Positions 1 to 5,518 of a stretch of DNA of 6,183 bases are shown piece by piece. Source of the stretch: BTRG01 sp036986275 (GTDB taxonomy: Bacteria; Pseudomonadota; Gammaproteobacteria; Acidiferrobacterales; SZUA-150); the NCBI GenBank assembly GCA_036986275.1, contig BTRG01000084.1, positions 1 through 6,183 of the forward strand. Reading direction: 5' to 3'. The position numbers and the translations under genes were made by a program. The notes under the pieces were generated by a model. The model saw nothing but the letters and a program-made list of their open reading frames with translations, ran no database searches and was not told the origin of the DNA. How positions within the stretch are numbered: position 1 is the stretch's first letter; each line of letters starts with the position of its first letter.

Positions 1-851
1 CGCTGATGGCGGAGGCATTTTTCGGCTATCTGCTGCCCTGGGGCCAGATGTCCTACTGGGGCGCACAGGTCATCATTTCGCTGTTCGGTGCCATCCCGGT
101 GATCGGCGACGATCTCTCCTTGTGGATTCGTGGTGACTTTGTCATTTCCGACGTCACGCTGAACCGTTTCTTTGCCTTACACGTCATCGCGGTGCCCTTT
201 GTGCTGGCCATCCTGGTGGTGGTACACATCCTGGCGCTGCACGAGGTGGGTTCCAACAACCCGGATGGCATCGATATCAAGAAGAACAAGGACGAAAACG
301 GTATTCCCAAAGACGGTATTCCCTTCCATCCCTACTACTCCGTAAAAGATATTGTGGGTGTGGTGGTGTTCCTGATGTTCTTCTCCTTCGTGATGTTCTT
401 TGTCCCGGAAGGTGGAGGTTATTTGCTCGAGGCGTCGAACTTTGAACCGGCTGACCCACTGAAGACGCCGGAACATATTGCGCCAGTCTGGTACTTCACA
501 CCGTATTACGCCATGTTGCGCGCGGTGACTATTGACATCGGGCCGCTGAGCGCCAAGTTACTGGGCGTGATCGTGATGGGCTCGGCGGTGGTGATCCTGT
601 TCTTCCTGCCGTGGCTGGACCGCAGCCCCGTGAATTCCATCCGCTACCGCGGGCCGATCTGCAAGATCATGCTGGCACTGTTTGTGGTTGCGTTTGTGGT
701 GCTCGGCTGGCTGGGTACGCAGGCGCCGACCGACACCAGGACCGTGATGGCGCAAGTAGCAACCATCGTGTATTTTGCCTTCTTCCTGTTGATGCCGATC
801 TACACCAGAATCGACTCGACCAGGCCGGTTCCGGACAGGGTGACGGGGTAA
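1..851 (+). CDS. petB: Cytochrome b of the bc1 complex, 5'-truncated by the window edge
   Basis: This is the C-terminal ~282 residues of cytochrome b, the membrane subunit of ubiquinol:cytochrome c oxidoreductase that carries both b hemes and forms the Qo and Qi quinone sites. The reading frame is open from base 3, so the true start lies outside; the Met at base 6 is internal. Counting from that Met, the helix C segment with LLPWGQMSYWGA is at 9-20. Helix D carries heme-ligand histidines at 59 and 74, with 14 residues between them, followed by LHEVGSNNP. The Qo motif reads PVWY (160-163) within HIAPVWYFTPYYAMLRA. Further hydrophobic helices lie at about 113-133, 183-203, 220-237 and 248-265. 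PVWY in place of PEWY is, as I recall, usual in beta- and gammaproteobacteria. petC starts 7 bases after the stop, so the two are surely co-transcribed, and the Rieske gene petA should lie upstream. The family is certain; the symbol follows the common petABC naming. Confidence 0.97.
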   Translation, partial: LMAEAFFGYLLPWGQMSYWGAQVIISLFGAIPVIGDDLSLWIRGDFVISDVTLNRFFALHVIAVPFVLAILVVVHILALHEVGSNNPDGIDIKKNKDENGIPKDGIPFHPYYSVKDIVGVVVFLMFFSFVMFFVPEGGGYLLEASNFEPADPLKTPEHIAPVWYFTPYYAMLRAVTIDIGPLSAKLLGVIVMGSAVVILFFLPWLDRSPVNSIRYRGPICKIMLALFVVAFVVLGWLGTQAPTDTRTVMAQVATIVYFAFFLLMPIYTRIDSTRPVPDRVTG

Positions 852-858
852 CGACACC

Positions 859-1599
859 ATGAGAAAACAACTGTCAGCGATGCTGCTGCTGGTCTCTCCC
901 GCGCTCGCCTTCGCCAGTGGCGGTGGCGTGCACCTGGACAAGGCCAACCTCGACCCCGCCAACAAGGAATCCCTGCAGCGCGGGGCGAAGACTTTCGTCA
1001 ACTACTGCATGGGTTGTCACTCGGCCCGCTACCAGCGTTACAATCGCCTCGGTCGTGACCTGGGTATCAGTGATGACGATATTATCGAGAACCTGATGTT
1101 TACCGGCGGGAAAATCGGCGACCAGATGAACATTGCCATGACCCGGGAGATGGGCACGAAATGGTTCGGTGCCGCACCGCCGGATCTGACCCTGGTGGCC
1201 CGGGTGCGCGGGACTGACTGGCTGTACACGTATCTGCGTACCTTTTATCTCGATGATTCGCGCCCCTTCGGCGTGAATAACGAGGTGTTCAGCAACGTTG
1301 GTATGCCGAATGTACTCTGGGAACTGCAAGGCCGGCAGAAGCCGGTATACAGGACCGTTGCCGATGATAAAGGCCGCGAGCACCAGGTGCTGGAAGGCAT
1401 GGAGCTTGAAAAAGCCGGCAGCCAGACGCAGGCCGAGTTCGATCGTACGGTGCGCGATCTGGTTAACTTTCTCGCTTACATGGGTGAGCCGATAAAGCTG
1501 GAACGCCAGAGCCTGGGTATCAAGGTGTTGCTATTCTTGTTTGTGTTCTTCATCATTACCTACCTGCTCAAGAAAGAGTACTGGAAGGACATTCATTAG
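859..1599 (+). CDS. petC: Cytochrome c1, heme subunit of the bc1 complex
   Basis: This 246-residue protein is the c-type heme subunit that passes electrons from the Rieske protein to soluble or membrane cytochrome c. Residues 1-19 form a Sec signal peptide (MRKQ, hydrophobic core, cleavage likely near AFAS-GGG), so the heme domain is periplasmic. The heme-binding motif CMGCH is at 50-54. Other family hallmarks are APPDLTLVARVRG (106-118), WLYTYLRTFY (121-130), NVGMPNVLWELQG (146-158) and RDLVNFLAYMGEP (199-211). A single C-terminal transmembrane anchor spans about 219-237 and ends in a basic cytoplasmic tail (KKEYWKD). The length is typical of the bacterial single-anchor form. I cannot place the sixth heme ligand with confidence; Met149 and Met181 are candidates. 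The ATG lies 7 bases after the cytochrome b stop with a G-rich stretch upstream, which suggests translational coupling. Confidence 0.97.
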   Translation: MRKQLSAMLLLVSPALAFASGGGVHLDKANLDPANKESLQRGAKTFVNYCMGCHSARYQRYNRLGRDLGISDDDIIENLMFTGGKIGDQMNIAMTREMGTKWFGAAPPDLTLVARVRGTDWLYTYLRTFYLDDSRPFGVNNEVFSNVGMPNVLWELQGRQKPVYRTVADDKGREHQVLEGMELEKAGSQTQAEFDRTVRDLVNFLAYMGEPIKLERQSLGIKVLLFLFVFFIITYLLKKEYWKDIH

Positions 1600-1605
1600 A
1601 ACTGG

Positions 1606-1647
1606 CGCCGAAGCCGGGGGGTCAGTATGTAGCTGCCGGCCTCGGCG
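1606..1647 (+). promoter_or_regulatory. GC-rich intercistronic hairpin between petC and sspA
   Basis: Bases 1606-1611 pair with 1642-1647, and 1613-1617 pair with 1636-1640, separated by a single A.C mismatch. This gives an 11-bp, almost all G-C stem with an 18-base loop, inside which CAG and CTG (1623-1625 and 1633-1635) could also pair. It begins 7 bases after the petC stop and ends 26 bases before the sspA start. No T-run follows, so it is not a canonical intrinsic terminator. An mRNA-stabilising or processing element separating bc1 from sspAB expression is possible. The pairing is seen; the role is inferred. Confidence 0.5.
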
Positions 1648-1673
1648 AGAGTCGCTGAGACTGGAGAAAATCA

Positions 1674-2300
1674 ATGGCTGTAATCGCCAATCGCCGCTCG
1701 GTGATGACACTGTTTTCCAATGCAAGCTGTCCGCACAGCCACCGTGTGCGCATAGTGCTTGCCGAGAAGGGGATTAACGTCGAAATCGTCAGTATCGATC
1801 CGGACAATCTGCCGGAAGACCTGATCGATCTCAATCCCTACCAGAGTGTTCCCACCCTGATCGATCGCGAGCTGGTGCTCTATGACCCGCAGGTGATCAC
1901 CGAATACCTGGACGAACGTTTCCCGCATCCGCCGCTGATGCCGGTTGACCCGGTATCCCGTGCGCGCAGCCGTCTGGCCCTGTTCCGCATCAAGAAAGAC
2001 TGGTATTCGCTGCTGGACGATCTTGAATCCGGAACGGAAAAAGCAGCGTCCAGGGCGCGCAAGGCGTTGCGCGACAGCCTCGCCTCCAGCGCCGAAGTAT
2101 TCGCGGCCAAGCCTTATTTCCTGAGCGACGACTTTTCACTGGTGGATGCCACTATCGCACCGGTGCTGTGGCGCCTGAAGCATTACCGGATTGAGTTGCC
2201 GGCACAGGCCAGGCCGGTACTGGATTACGCTGAGCGCCTGTTCGAGCGCGAGTCCTTCCAGACCAGTCTGACCGAGGCTGAAAGGGAACTGTGCGAGTAA
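1674..2300 (+). CDS. sspA: Stringent starvation protein A, GST-fold RNA polymerase-associated regulator
   Basis: SspA binds sigma70 RNA polymerase holoenzyme in the cytoplasm. In E. coli it is needed for stationary-phase acid tolerance and for phage P1 late transcription. The 208-residue product has a thioredoxin-like N-terminal GST domain (about 10-85) and an alpha-helical C-terminal domain (about 92-200). It follows E. coli SspA closely from memory: RSVMTLFS (8-15), VRIVLAEKG (25-33), DLIDLNP (49-55), QSVPTL (57-62), EYLDERFPHPPLMP (77-90), KPYFLSDDFSLVDA and SLTEAERE near the end. The Pro84-His85-Pro86 surface patch, functionally important in E. coli, keeps the same numbering. Unlike E. 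coli it has a cysteine at the GST active-site position (Ser18-Cys19-Pro20-His21). The ATG is supported by a GGAG site at 1663-1666, 7 bases upstream. It is followed 23 bases later by sspB, its usual partner. Catalytic GST activity is not expected from the family. Confidence 0.96.
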   Translation: MAVIANRRSVMTLFSNASCPHSHRVRIVLAEKGINVEIVSIDPDNLPEDLIDLNPYQSVPTLIDRELVLYDPQVITEYLDERFPHPPLMPVDPVSRARSRLALFRIKKDWYSLLDDLESGTEKAASRARKALRDSLASSAEVFAAKPYFLSDDFSLVDATIAPVLWRLKHYRIELPAQARPVLDYAERLFERESFQTSLTEAERELCE

Positions 2301-2323
2301 AGTTGCGGTAGAAATAGTTTGCC

Positions 2324-2698
2324 GTGACTTCCAATCGCCCCTATCTGATACGGGCCATCAATGAATGGTTGCTAGACAACCAGTTTACGCCCCACCTGCT
2401 GGTCAATGCCGAAGCTCCGGGTGTAGTGGTTCCGAAAAATTTCATTCAGGACGGCAAGATTGTTCTGAATATCGGGCCACATGCCGTGGAAGGCCTGCGT
2501 ATCAGCAACGAAGAGGTGACTTTTCTGGCGCGTTTCAGCGGTGTATCGCAACTGATCTCGTTTCCGGTGAGTGCCGTACTGGCGATTTATGCCAGGGAAA
2601 ACGGTCGCGGTATGATGTTCAATGAAGACAAAGAACCGGAGCCGGATGACTCCGGGCCAAAGCCCGACGCCCGACCTTCCCTGAAGGTTGTCAAATAG
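2324..2698 (+). CDS. sspB: ClpXP protease specificity-enhancing factor SspB
   Basis: SspB is a dimeric adaptor that binds ssrA-tagged polypeptides from stalled ribosomes and tethers them to ClpX for degradation by ClpXP. The 124-residue product starts at a GTG; no in-frame ATG is available upstream, and MTSNRPYLIRA lines up with the E. coli N-terminus. Family landmarks are NEWLLDNQFTPHLLV (13-27), GKIVLNIGPHAVEGL (44-58), FLARFSG (67-73) and PVSAVLAIYARENGRGMMF (81-99), which together form the substrate-binding and dimer domain. A short acidic linker (about 100-115) leads to the ClpX-docking tail ARPSLKVVK (116-124), matching the E. coli RPALRVVK end. The protein is shorter than the ~165-residue E. 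coli form almost entirely through this linker. It follows sspA by 23 bases and is probably co-transcribed. The ribosome-binding site is weak. Confidence 0.96.
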   Translation: MTSNRPYLIRAINEWLLDNQFTPHLLVNAEAPGVVVPKNFIQDGKIVLNIGPHAVEGLRISNEEVTFLARFSGVSQLISFPVSAVLAIYARENGRGMMFNEDKEPEPDDSGPKPDARPSLKVVK

Positions 2699-2797
2699 CC
2701 TTTATCGGCCCAGTCTGTTGGGTAACAGTGGTAATTGAAACGGCGTTATTCTAGAGTGATATCAGGATGCCGCAGTTGTGTCCACCGACAGTTACGT

Positions 2798-2803
2798 GGA
2801 GGG
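2798..2803 (+). promoter_or_regulatory. Ribosome-binding site fixing the response-regulator start
   Basis: GGAGGG lies 9 bases before the ATG at 2813. The reading frame stays open upstream to 2735, but that extension has no comparable site and adds residues that do not belong to a receiver domain, so the ATG at 2813 is preferred. Confidence 0.8.
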
Positions 2804-2812
2804 TTTTCCGAC

Positions 2813-3481
2813 ATGGATTCATTCAGGATTCTGGTTGCCGACGATAATCCGGACGATCTGGGCATGATCACCAGCGGTCTGGAGTCCGCCGGCTTCGATG
2901 TGATTCAGGCGACCAATGGCGAACAGGCAGAACAACTGGCCCGGCAACACCGGCCCGATCTGTCAATTCTTGATCTGCGCATGCCCCTGAAGGATGGTTT
3001 CGAGGTGGCAGCCATCCTGCATGCAGAGGATCTGCCCTTCATTTCCCTTACCTCCTACGGCGAAGAGGAAATGGTACAGCGGGCTACCGACGCCGGTTCG
3101 CTGGCCTATCTGGTAAAACCGCTCGATATCGAGCAACTGGTACCCGCCGTACAGTCGGCGCTCACGCGCGCCGAGGACATGCGTCAGCTCAAGGAGTCCA
3201 TGGAGCAAATGGACAAGGCACTCTCGCAGGGACGTGAGATCAGCATGGTAGTCGGTATCCTGATGGAGCGCTGCAACATGACCGCTATCCAGGCCTTTGA
3301 TGCAATGCGTGATGAAGCCCGTTCCCAGCGCCGCAAGATTGCTGATGTCGCCAGGGAGTACCTGGCAGCGGCAGAGACCCTGCACGGCATGTCCAGCCGT
3401 TTCGCAGAACGCGCCCGGGAAAAGGCACAGCGCGCCGGCAAACGCGTATCCAAGCGCTTTCCTCCCCGTATCGTCCAGTAA
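2813..3481 (+). CDS. Response regulator with receiver and ANTAR RNA-binding output domain
   Basis: This 222-residue two-domain protein is of the AmiR/NasT-like type. The receiver (about 4-120) has the acidic pair Asp10-Asp11, the phospho-acceptor Asp54 in ILDLRMP (52-58), Thr80 in SLTSYG and Lys102 in LVKPLD, so all phosphorylation residues are present. A helical linker leads to an ANTAR domain (about 130-187), recognised by ISMVVGILMERCNMT (143-157), the aromatic/alanine helix AIQAFDAMRDEARSQ and RRKIADVAREYL (173-184). ANTAR proteins bind paired hexaloop RNA hairpins and prevent transcription termination in nascent mRNA. After residue 194 there is an extra basic tail rich in Arg and Lys, which may add RNA affinity (inference). 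No histidine kinase or sensor lies next to it, and the RNA target is unknown. The 114-base gap after sspB suggests a separate transcript. The family call is firm; the regulated genes cannot be inferred. Confidence 0.93.
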   Translation: MDSFRILVADDNPDDLGMITSGLESAGFDVIQATNGEQAEQLARQHRPDLSILDLRMPLKDGFEVAAILHAEDLPFISLTSYGEEEMVQRATDAGSLAYLVKPLDIEQLVPAVQSALTRAEDMRQLKESMEQMDKALSQGREISMVVGILMERCNMTAIQAFDAMRDEARSQRRKIADVAREYLAAAETLHGMSSRFAERAREKAQRAGKRVSKRFPPRIVQ

Positions 3482-3487
3482 TCCGCA

Positions 3488-3514
3488 TTGCAAGCGGCAC
3501 GCAAGTAGTATAAT
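3488..3514 (+). promoter_or_regulatory. Candidate sigma70 promoter of the tRNA-Ser gene
   Basis: A perfect TATAAT at 3509-3514 is preceded, after a 15-base spacer, by TTGCAA (3488-3493, four of six matches to the -35 consensus). It is followed by a G+C-rich discriminator (GCCGCGC), typical of stable RNA promoters under stringent control. Transcription would start around 3520-3522, a few bases before the mature tRNA at 3529. The spacer is shorter than the usual 16-18 bases, so the -35 is less certain than the -10. Confidence 0.6.
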
Positions 3515-3528
3515 CTGCCGCGCTTTCC

Positions 3529-3618
3529 GGAGGGGTGTCCGAGTGGTTGAAGGAGCACGCCTGGAAAGCGTGTATACGCTAACCCGTATCGAGGGTTCGA
3601 ATCCCTCCTCCTCCGCCA
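3529..3618 (+). tRNA. tRNA-Ser (anticodon GGA)
   Basis: This is a complete 90-base class II tRNA. The acceptor stem GGAGGGG pairs with CTCCTCC, including one G-T wobble, followed by the discriminator G and an encoded CCA (3616-3618). The anticodon stem CACGC/GCGTG encloses the loop CTGGAAA with anticodon GGA at 3563-3565, which reads UCC and UCU. The long variable arm expected of serine tRNAs is present as ATACG/CGTAT around a six-base loop. The T arm is GAGGG-TTCGAAT-CCCTC. The sequence closely follows E. coli tRNA-Ser(GGA). Its 3' end coincides with the change to AT-rich sequence, so it is a plausible integration site for the accessory DNA to the right. Confidence 0.98.
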
Positions 3619-3897
3619 ATATATAATTAAAACAATAAGTTATAGATTTAAAAATCCCTCGATATGCTTTCTGCGTCAAGCTTTATGGCTAACAATATCA
3701 ACAAGATATAAATTGTTTCAACGCTGTTGCTACCTGATTTTTGCAAAAATTTGACAGCTTTTTGCCAGCATTGTTTCCACGCATAAAAGGTTTTGTTGCA
3801 GAGATTTAAATCGCTCGCCAGGGGAGAGGTTCAGAGGTTCTTTAAGTAGATGTTTTCCTGTGATTGAGTGATGCGTTTACCAGACAAACCTTTCTCC

Positions 3898-3958
3898 CCG
3901 GTGCGCAAAAAGTACTTATCGGGCTTGGCACCGGTCAAGATAATTGTCGTCTGACCGG
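3898..3958. repeat. Two adjoining 7-bp inverted repeats sharing one CCGG arm
   Basis: CCGGTGC (3898-3904) pairs perfectly with GCACCGG (3928-3934) across 23 bases. CCGGTCA (3931-3937) pairs perfectly with TGACCGG (3952-3958) across 14 bases. The two share bases 3931-3934, so only one hairpin can form at a time. No T-run follows either arm on either strand, so this is not a standard terminator. It could be a pair of protein-binding sites in a mobile-element end, or it could reduce read-through from the minus-strand ATPase gene. Confidence 0.5.
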
Positions 3959-3980
3959 ACAGGTTAATTGTCGCCGAACA
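3931..3980 (-). repeat. Two 24-bp imperfect tandem repeats resembling an IS21-type terminus
   Basis: The units at 3931-3954 and 3955-3978 match at 18 of 24 positions and share CCGG at the start and TAATTGTCG in the centre. Read on the minus strand from 3980, the sequence begins TGTTCGGCGACAATTAAC and then repeats GACAATTA with a following CCGG. A TG-initiated end followed by repeated subterminal motifs is the known design of IS21-family termini, where they serve as transposase-binding sites. No istA or istB gene is present in the adjacent 300 bases, so this would be an orphan end. The repeats are seen; the IS assignment is inferred and unconfirmed. Confidence 0.5.
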
Positions 3981-4063
3981 CCCGGGTTTGGGATGAACCC
4001 ATGACAAAGGTTGCAAGACAGTTCAGTCTTTCAGAGTACATATTCCGGTTCAACTTGTTTGAG

Positions 4064-5482
4064 TCACCTGTTGAGGGTCACTCTACGACCAATTTGGTAG
4101 CAATGCAGGCTGCAAGGGAAAAATCGGATTATAATGCCTTGTACTTCGCGCTCTCCAGACATGGTTTTGGTTGTAGCGCCAATACTTATATTTTCCGGCT
4201 TGTTCGTTTTCGTAAATTTAATCAAACTTTTTAGTTTCCTGGGCTGTTCAAAATAGGCATTTGACCATTTTATCTCATAGGCCCATACAGGCTTAAGATC
4301 AGCGCCCAATTTCACAATATCCACTTCACCACCTACGCCACTGCTCCAGCGGGCGTAACGGATGAGATCCATTTCAGGGGAATGAAACCACTGGCTGAAA
4401 ATTGCGGTCTCCGCCAGCGTGCCCATTGCCGGGTCATCATCCTTCACAGGTTTGAAGAGGGCCGCGCGCATTGATGGGTTTGTCAGATAAACCTTGAACT
4501 GACGTTGGCGCTTGAAGTGCTTTCCACTTTCGTTAATCTTTGCAACACGCACAATCAAAAATGCTGCTTCCAGATAATCCAGGTATTTCTGTAACAGGTG
4601 CTTGGGCACACCGGACGATTGTGAAAGTTCTTCCGGGCTCACCTCATTGCCGGTGTTGTAGGCAAGAACGGTAAATAGACGGTTCATCTCCTGGATATCG
4701 TTGATCCCATACAGGCTGGGTAGATCCCTTAGAAGCACTTTGTCAATAATGTCTTCTTTAACGTAGCGCTTGCTGGCTGACTTGATAGCTGGATTAATAA
4801 CCACCTCCGGGTAGCCGCCATGATTGATGTAGTCGATAAACGCCTGGTTTAATGCATCAATATCACCGGTTTCGTCTTTTTTGGGATCAAGTGGATCCTG
4901 AATAATCAAGTCCTCCTCAATACCCGAGAAATGCAGGTACTCGGCGAATGTGAGAGGCGGAAGCATAAAATTGGTGAAGCGACCCGCACCGGACTCCTGA
5001 CTTTTAAGTTTCAGCGCAGCAGCAGCCGAACCGGACGCAATAAATTTGATGTGAGGGTAGTGGTCTACAAGATCTTTAAGATGAACTTCCCAGTTCTTGA
5101 GGTACTGGATTTCATCATAAATGACATAGGTTTCTGAAGCGTTATCAAGATGATTGCGTTGCTGAAATAACGTAGCGAACTTTTCCAGACTCAGGCCGAC
5201 ATAGACCGGCGTATCCATTGATACATAGAGAATCTTCTGCGGATCGACGCCAACCTCGATCAACTTTCCGATGGTTTGGTAGAGGATAACGGTCTTACCA
5301 ACCCGGCGTGGCCCCATCATGATGGTAGCGCGCTTGATCTTCCTTTCAGTGACCAGTTGGAAGAACTTGTCGAAGTAATCCCGCTTGGGATCATTTACGT
5401 AAGGGATCTTTCCAGAATCAACCCACCAAGGGTTATCCATTTCAAGGCGGTTAAGTACATCATCTGATGATATTTCTAACAT
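4064..5482 (-). CDS. AAA+ ATPase with C-terminal DUF4143 / PD-(D/E)xK-like domain
   Basis: The 472-residue product belongs to the widespread family of prokaryotic ATPases with an N-terminal AAA domain and a C-terminal DUF4143 domain, whose cellular role is mostly unknown. Walker A is GPRRVGKT (57-64) and Walker B is YVIYDEIQ (119-126, Asp123-Glu124). A sensor-like IASGSAAAAL is at 148-157 and the family segment GRFTNFMLPPLTFAEYL at 167-183. A winged-helix-like region follows at about 278-312. The C-terminal part shows Glu358 in LAETAIFSQWF, Asp388 in GGEVDIVK and Glu403-x-Lys405 in AYEIKW, the layout of a PD-(D/E)xK nuclease fold. The frame extends 12 residues upstream to a TTG, but the ATG at 5480-5482 is preferred; AAGGTG lies 13 bases before it, a rather long spacing. 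The gene stands alone, and its base composition is lower in G+C than the core block. Full length and intact motifs argue that it is functional. Confidence 0.9.
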   Translation of the reverse strand: MLEISSDDVLNRLEMDNPWWVDSGKIPYVNDPKRDYFDKFFQLVTERKIKRATIMMGPRRVGKTVILYQTIGKLIEVGVDPQKILYVSMDTPVYVGLSLEKFATLFQQRNHLDNASETYVIYDEIQYLKNWEVHLKDLVDHYPHIKFIASGSAAAALKLKSQESGAGRFTNFMLPPLTFAEYLHFSGIEEDLIIQDPLDPKKDETGDIDALNQAFIDYINHGGYPEVVINPAIKSASKRYVKEDIIDKVLLRDLPSLYGINDIQEMNRLFTVLAYNTGNEVSPEELSQSSGVPKHLLQKYLDYLEAAFLIVRVAKINESGKHFKRQRQFKVYLTNPSMRAALFKPVKDDDPAMGTLAETAIFSQWFHSPEMDLIRYARWSSGVGGEVDIVKLGADLKPVWAYEIKWSNAYFEQPRKLKSLIKFTKTNKPENISIGATTKTMSGEREVQGIIIRFFPCSLHCYQIGRRVTLNR

Positions 5483-5518
5483 ATAGGTAAAATAGCACCT
5501 TAATGTATATTTAAGCAA

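Larger units (their letters stand above)
3619..4063. other. AT-rich gene-free stretch between tRNA-Ser and the minus-strand ATPase gene
   Basis: No convincing gene is seen here. The left half (to about 3810) is strongly AT-rich and contains a perfect 14-bp palindrome ATTTTTGCAAAAAT (3737-3750) whose right half can alternatively pair with TTTTTGC at 3759-3765. An exact tandem duplication of AGAGGTTC lies at 3825-3840. The right half contains the inverted and direct repeats listed separately. Open frames in both directions are short and have neither ribosome-binding sites nor recognisable domains. The stretch probably spans the island attachment region and insertion-sequence debris (inference). 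I found no second copy of the tRNA 3' end within the window. Confidence 0.6.

Noticed and set aside
2674..2688. ACCTTC/GAAGGT hairpin at the end of sspB as an intrinsic terminator
   Set aside because: The stem is only six base pairs, lies inside the coding sequence for the conserved ClpX-docking tail, and no T-run follows.
2709..2722. Hairpin with six-base loop (CCCA-GTCTGT-TGGG) upstream of the ANTAR regulator, as a possible self-regulatory ANTAR RNA target
   Set aside because: The hexaloop lacks the A at position 1 and G at position 4 expected of ANTAR targets, no partner hexaloop hairpin follows, and it overlaps a competing CTGTT/AACAG stem.
2735..2763. TTGAAA with a weak TGATAT-like -10 as promoter of the response regulator
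   Set aside because: Only three of six -10 positions match and no supporting element is visible, so it is not listed as a feature, although some promoter in the 114-base gap is likely.
2963..3679. Long minus-strand frame (238 codons) opposite the response regulator and the tRNA
   Set aside because: It crosses the tRNA gene and is antisense to the receiver and ANTAR domains; long shadow frames are expected opposite GC-rich genes.
3831..4016. Minus-strand open frame of 61 codons downstream of the ATPase
   Set aside because: It runs through the 24-bp repeats and inverted repeats, has no domain or ribosome-binding site, and its sequence is explained by the repeats.
3968..4234. Plus-strand open frame of 88 codons overlapping the ATPase 3' end
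   Set aside because: The start has no ribosome-binding site, it crosses the repeat patch, and its second half is antisense to the conserved C-terminus of the ATPase.
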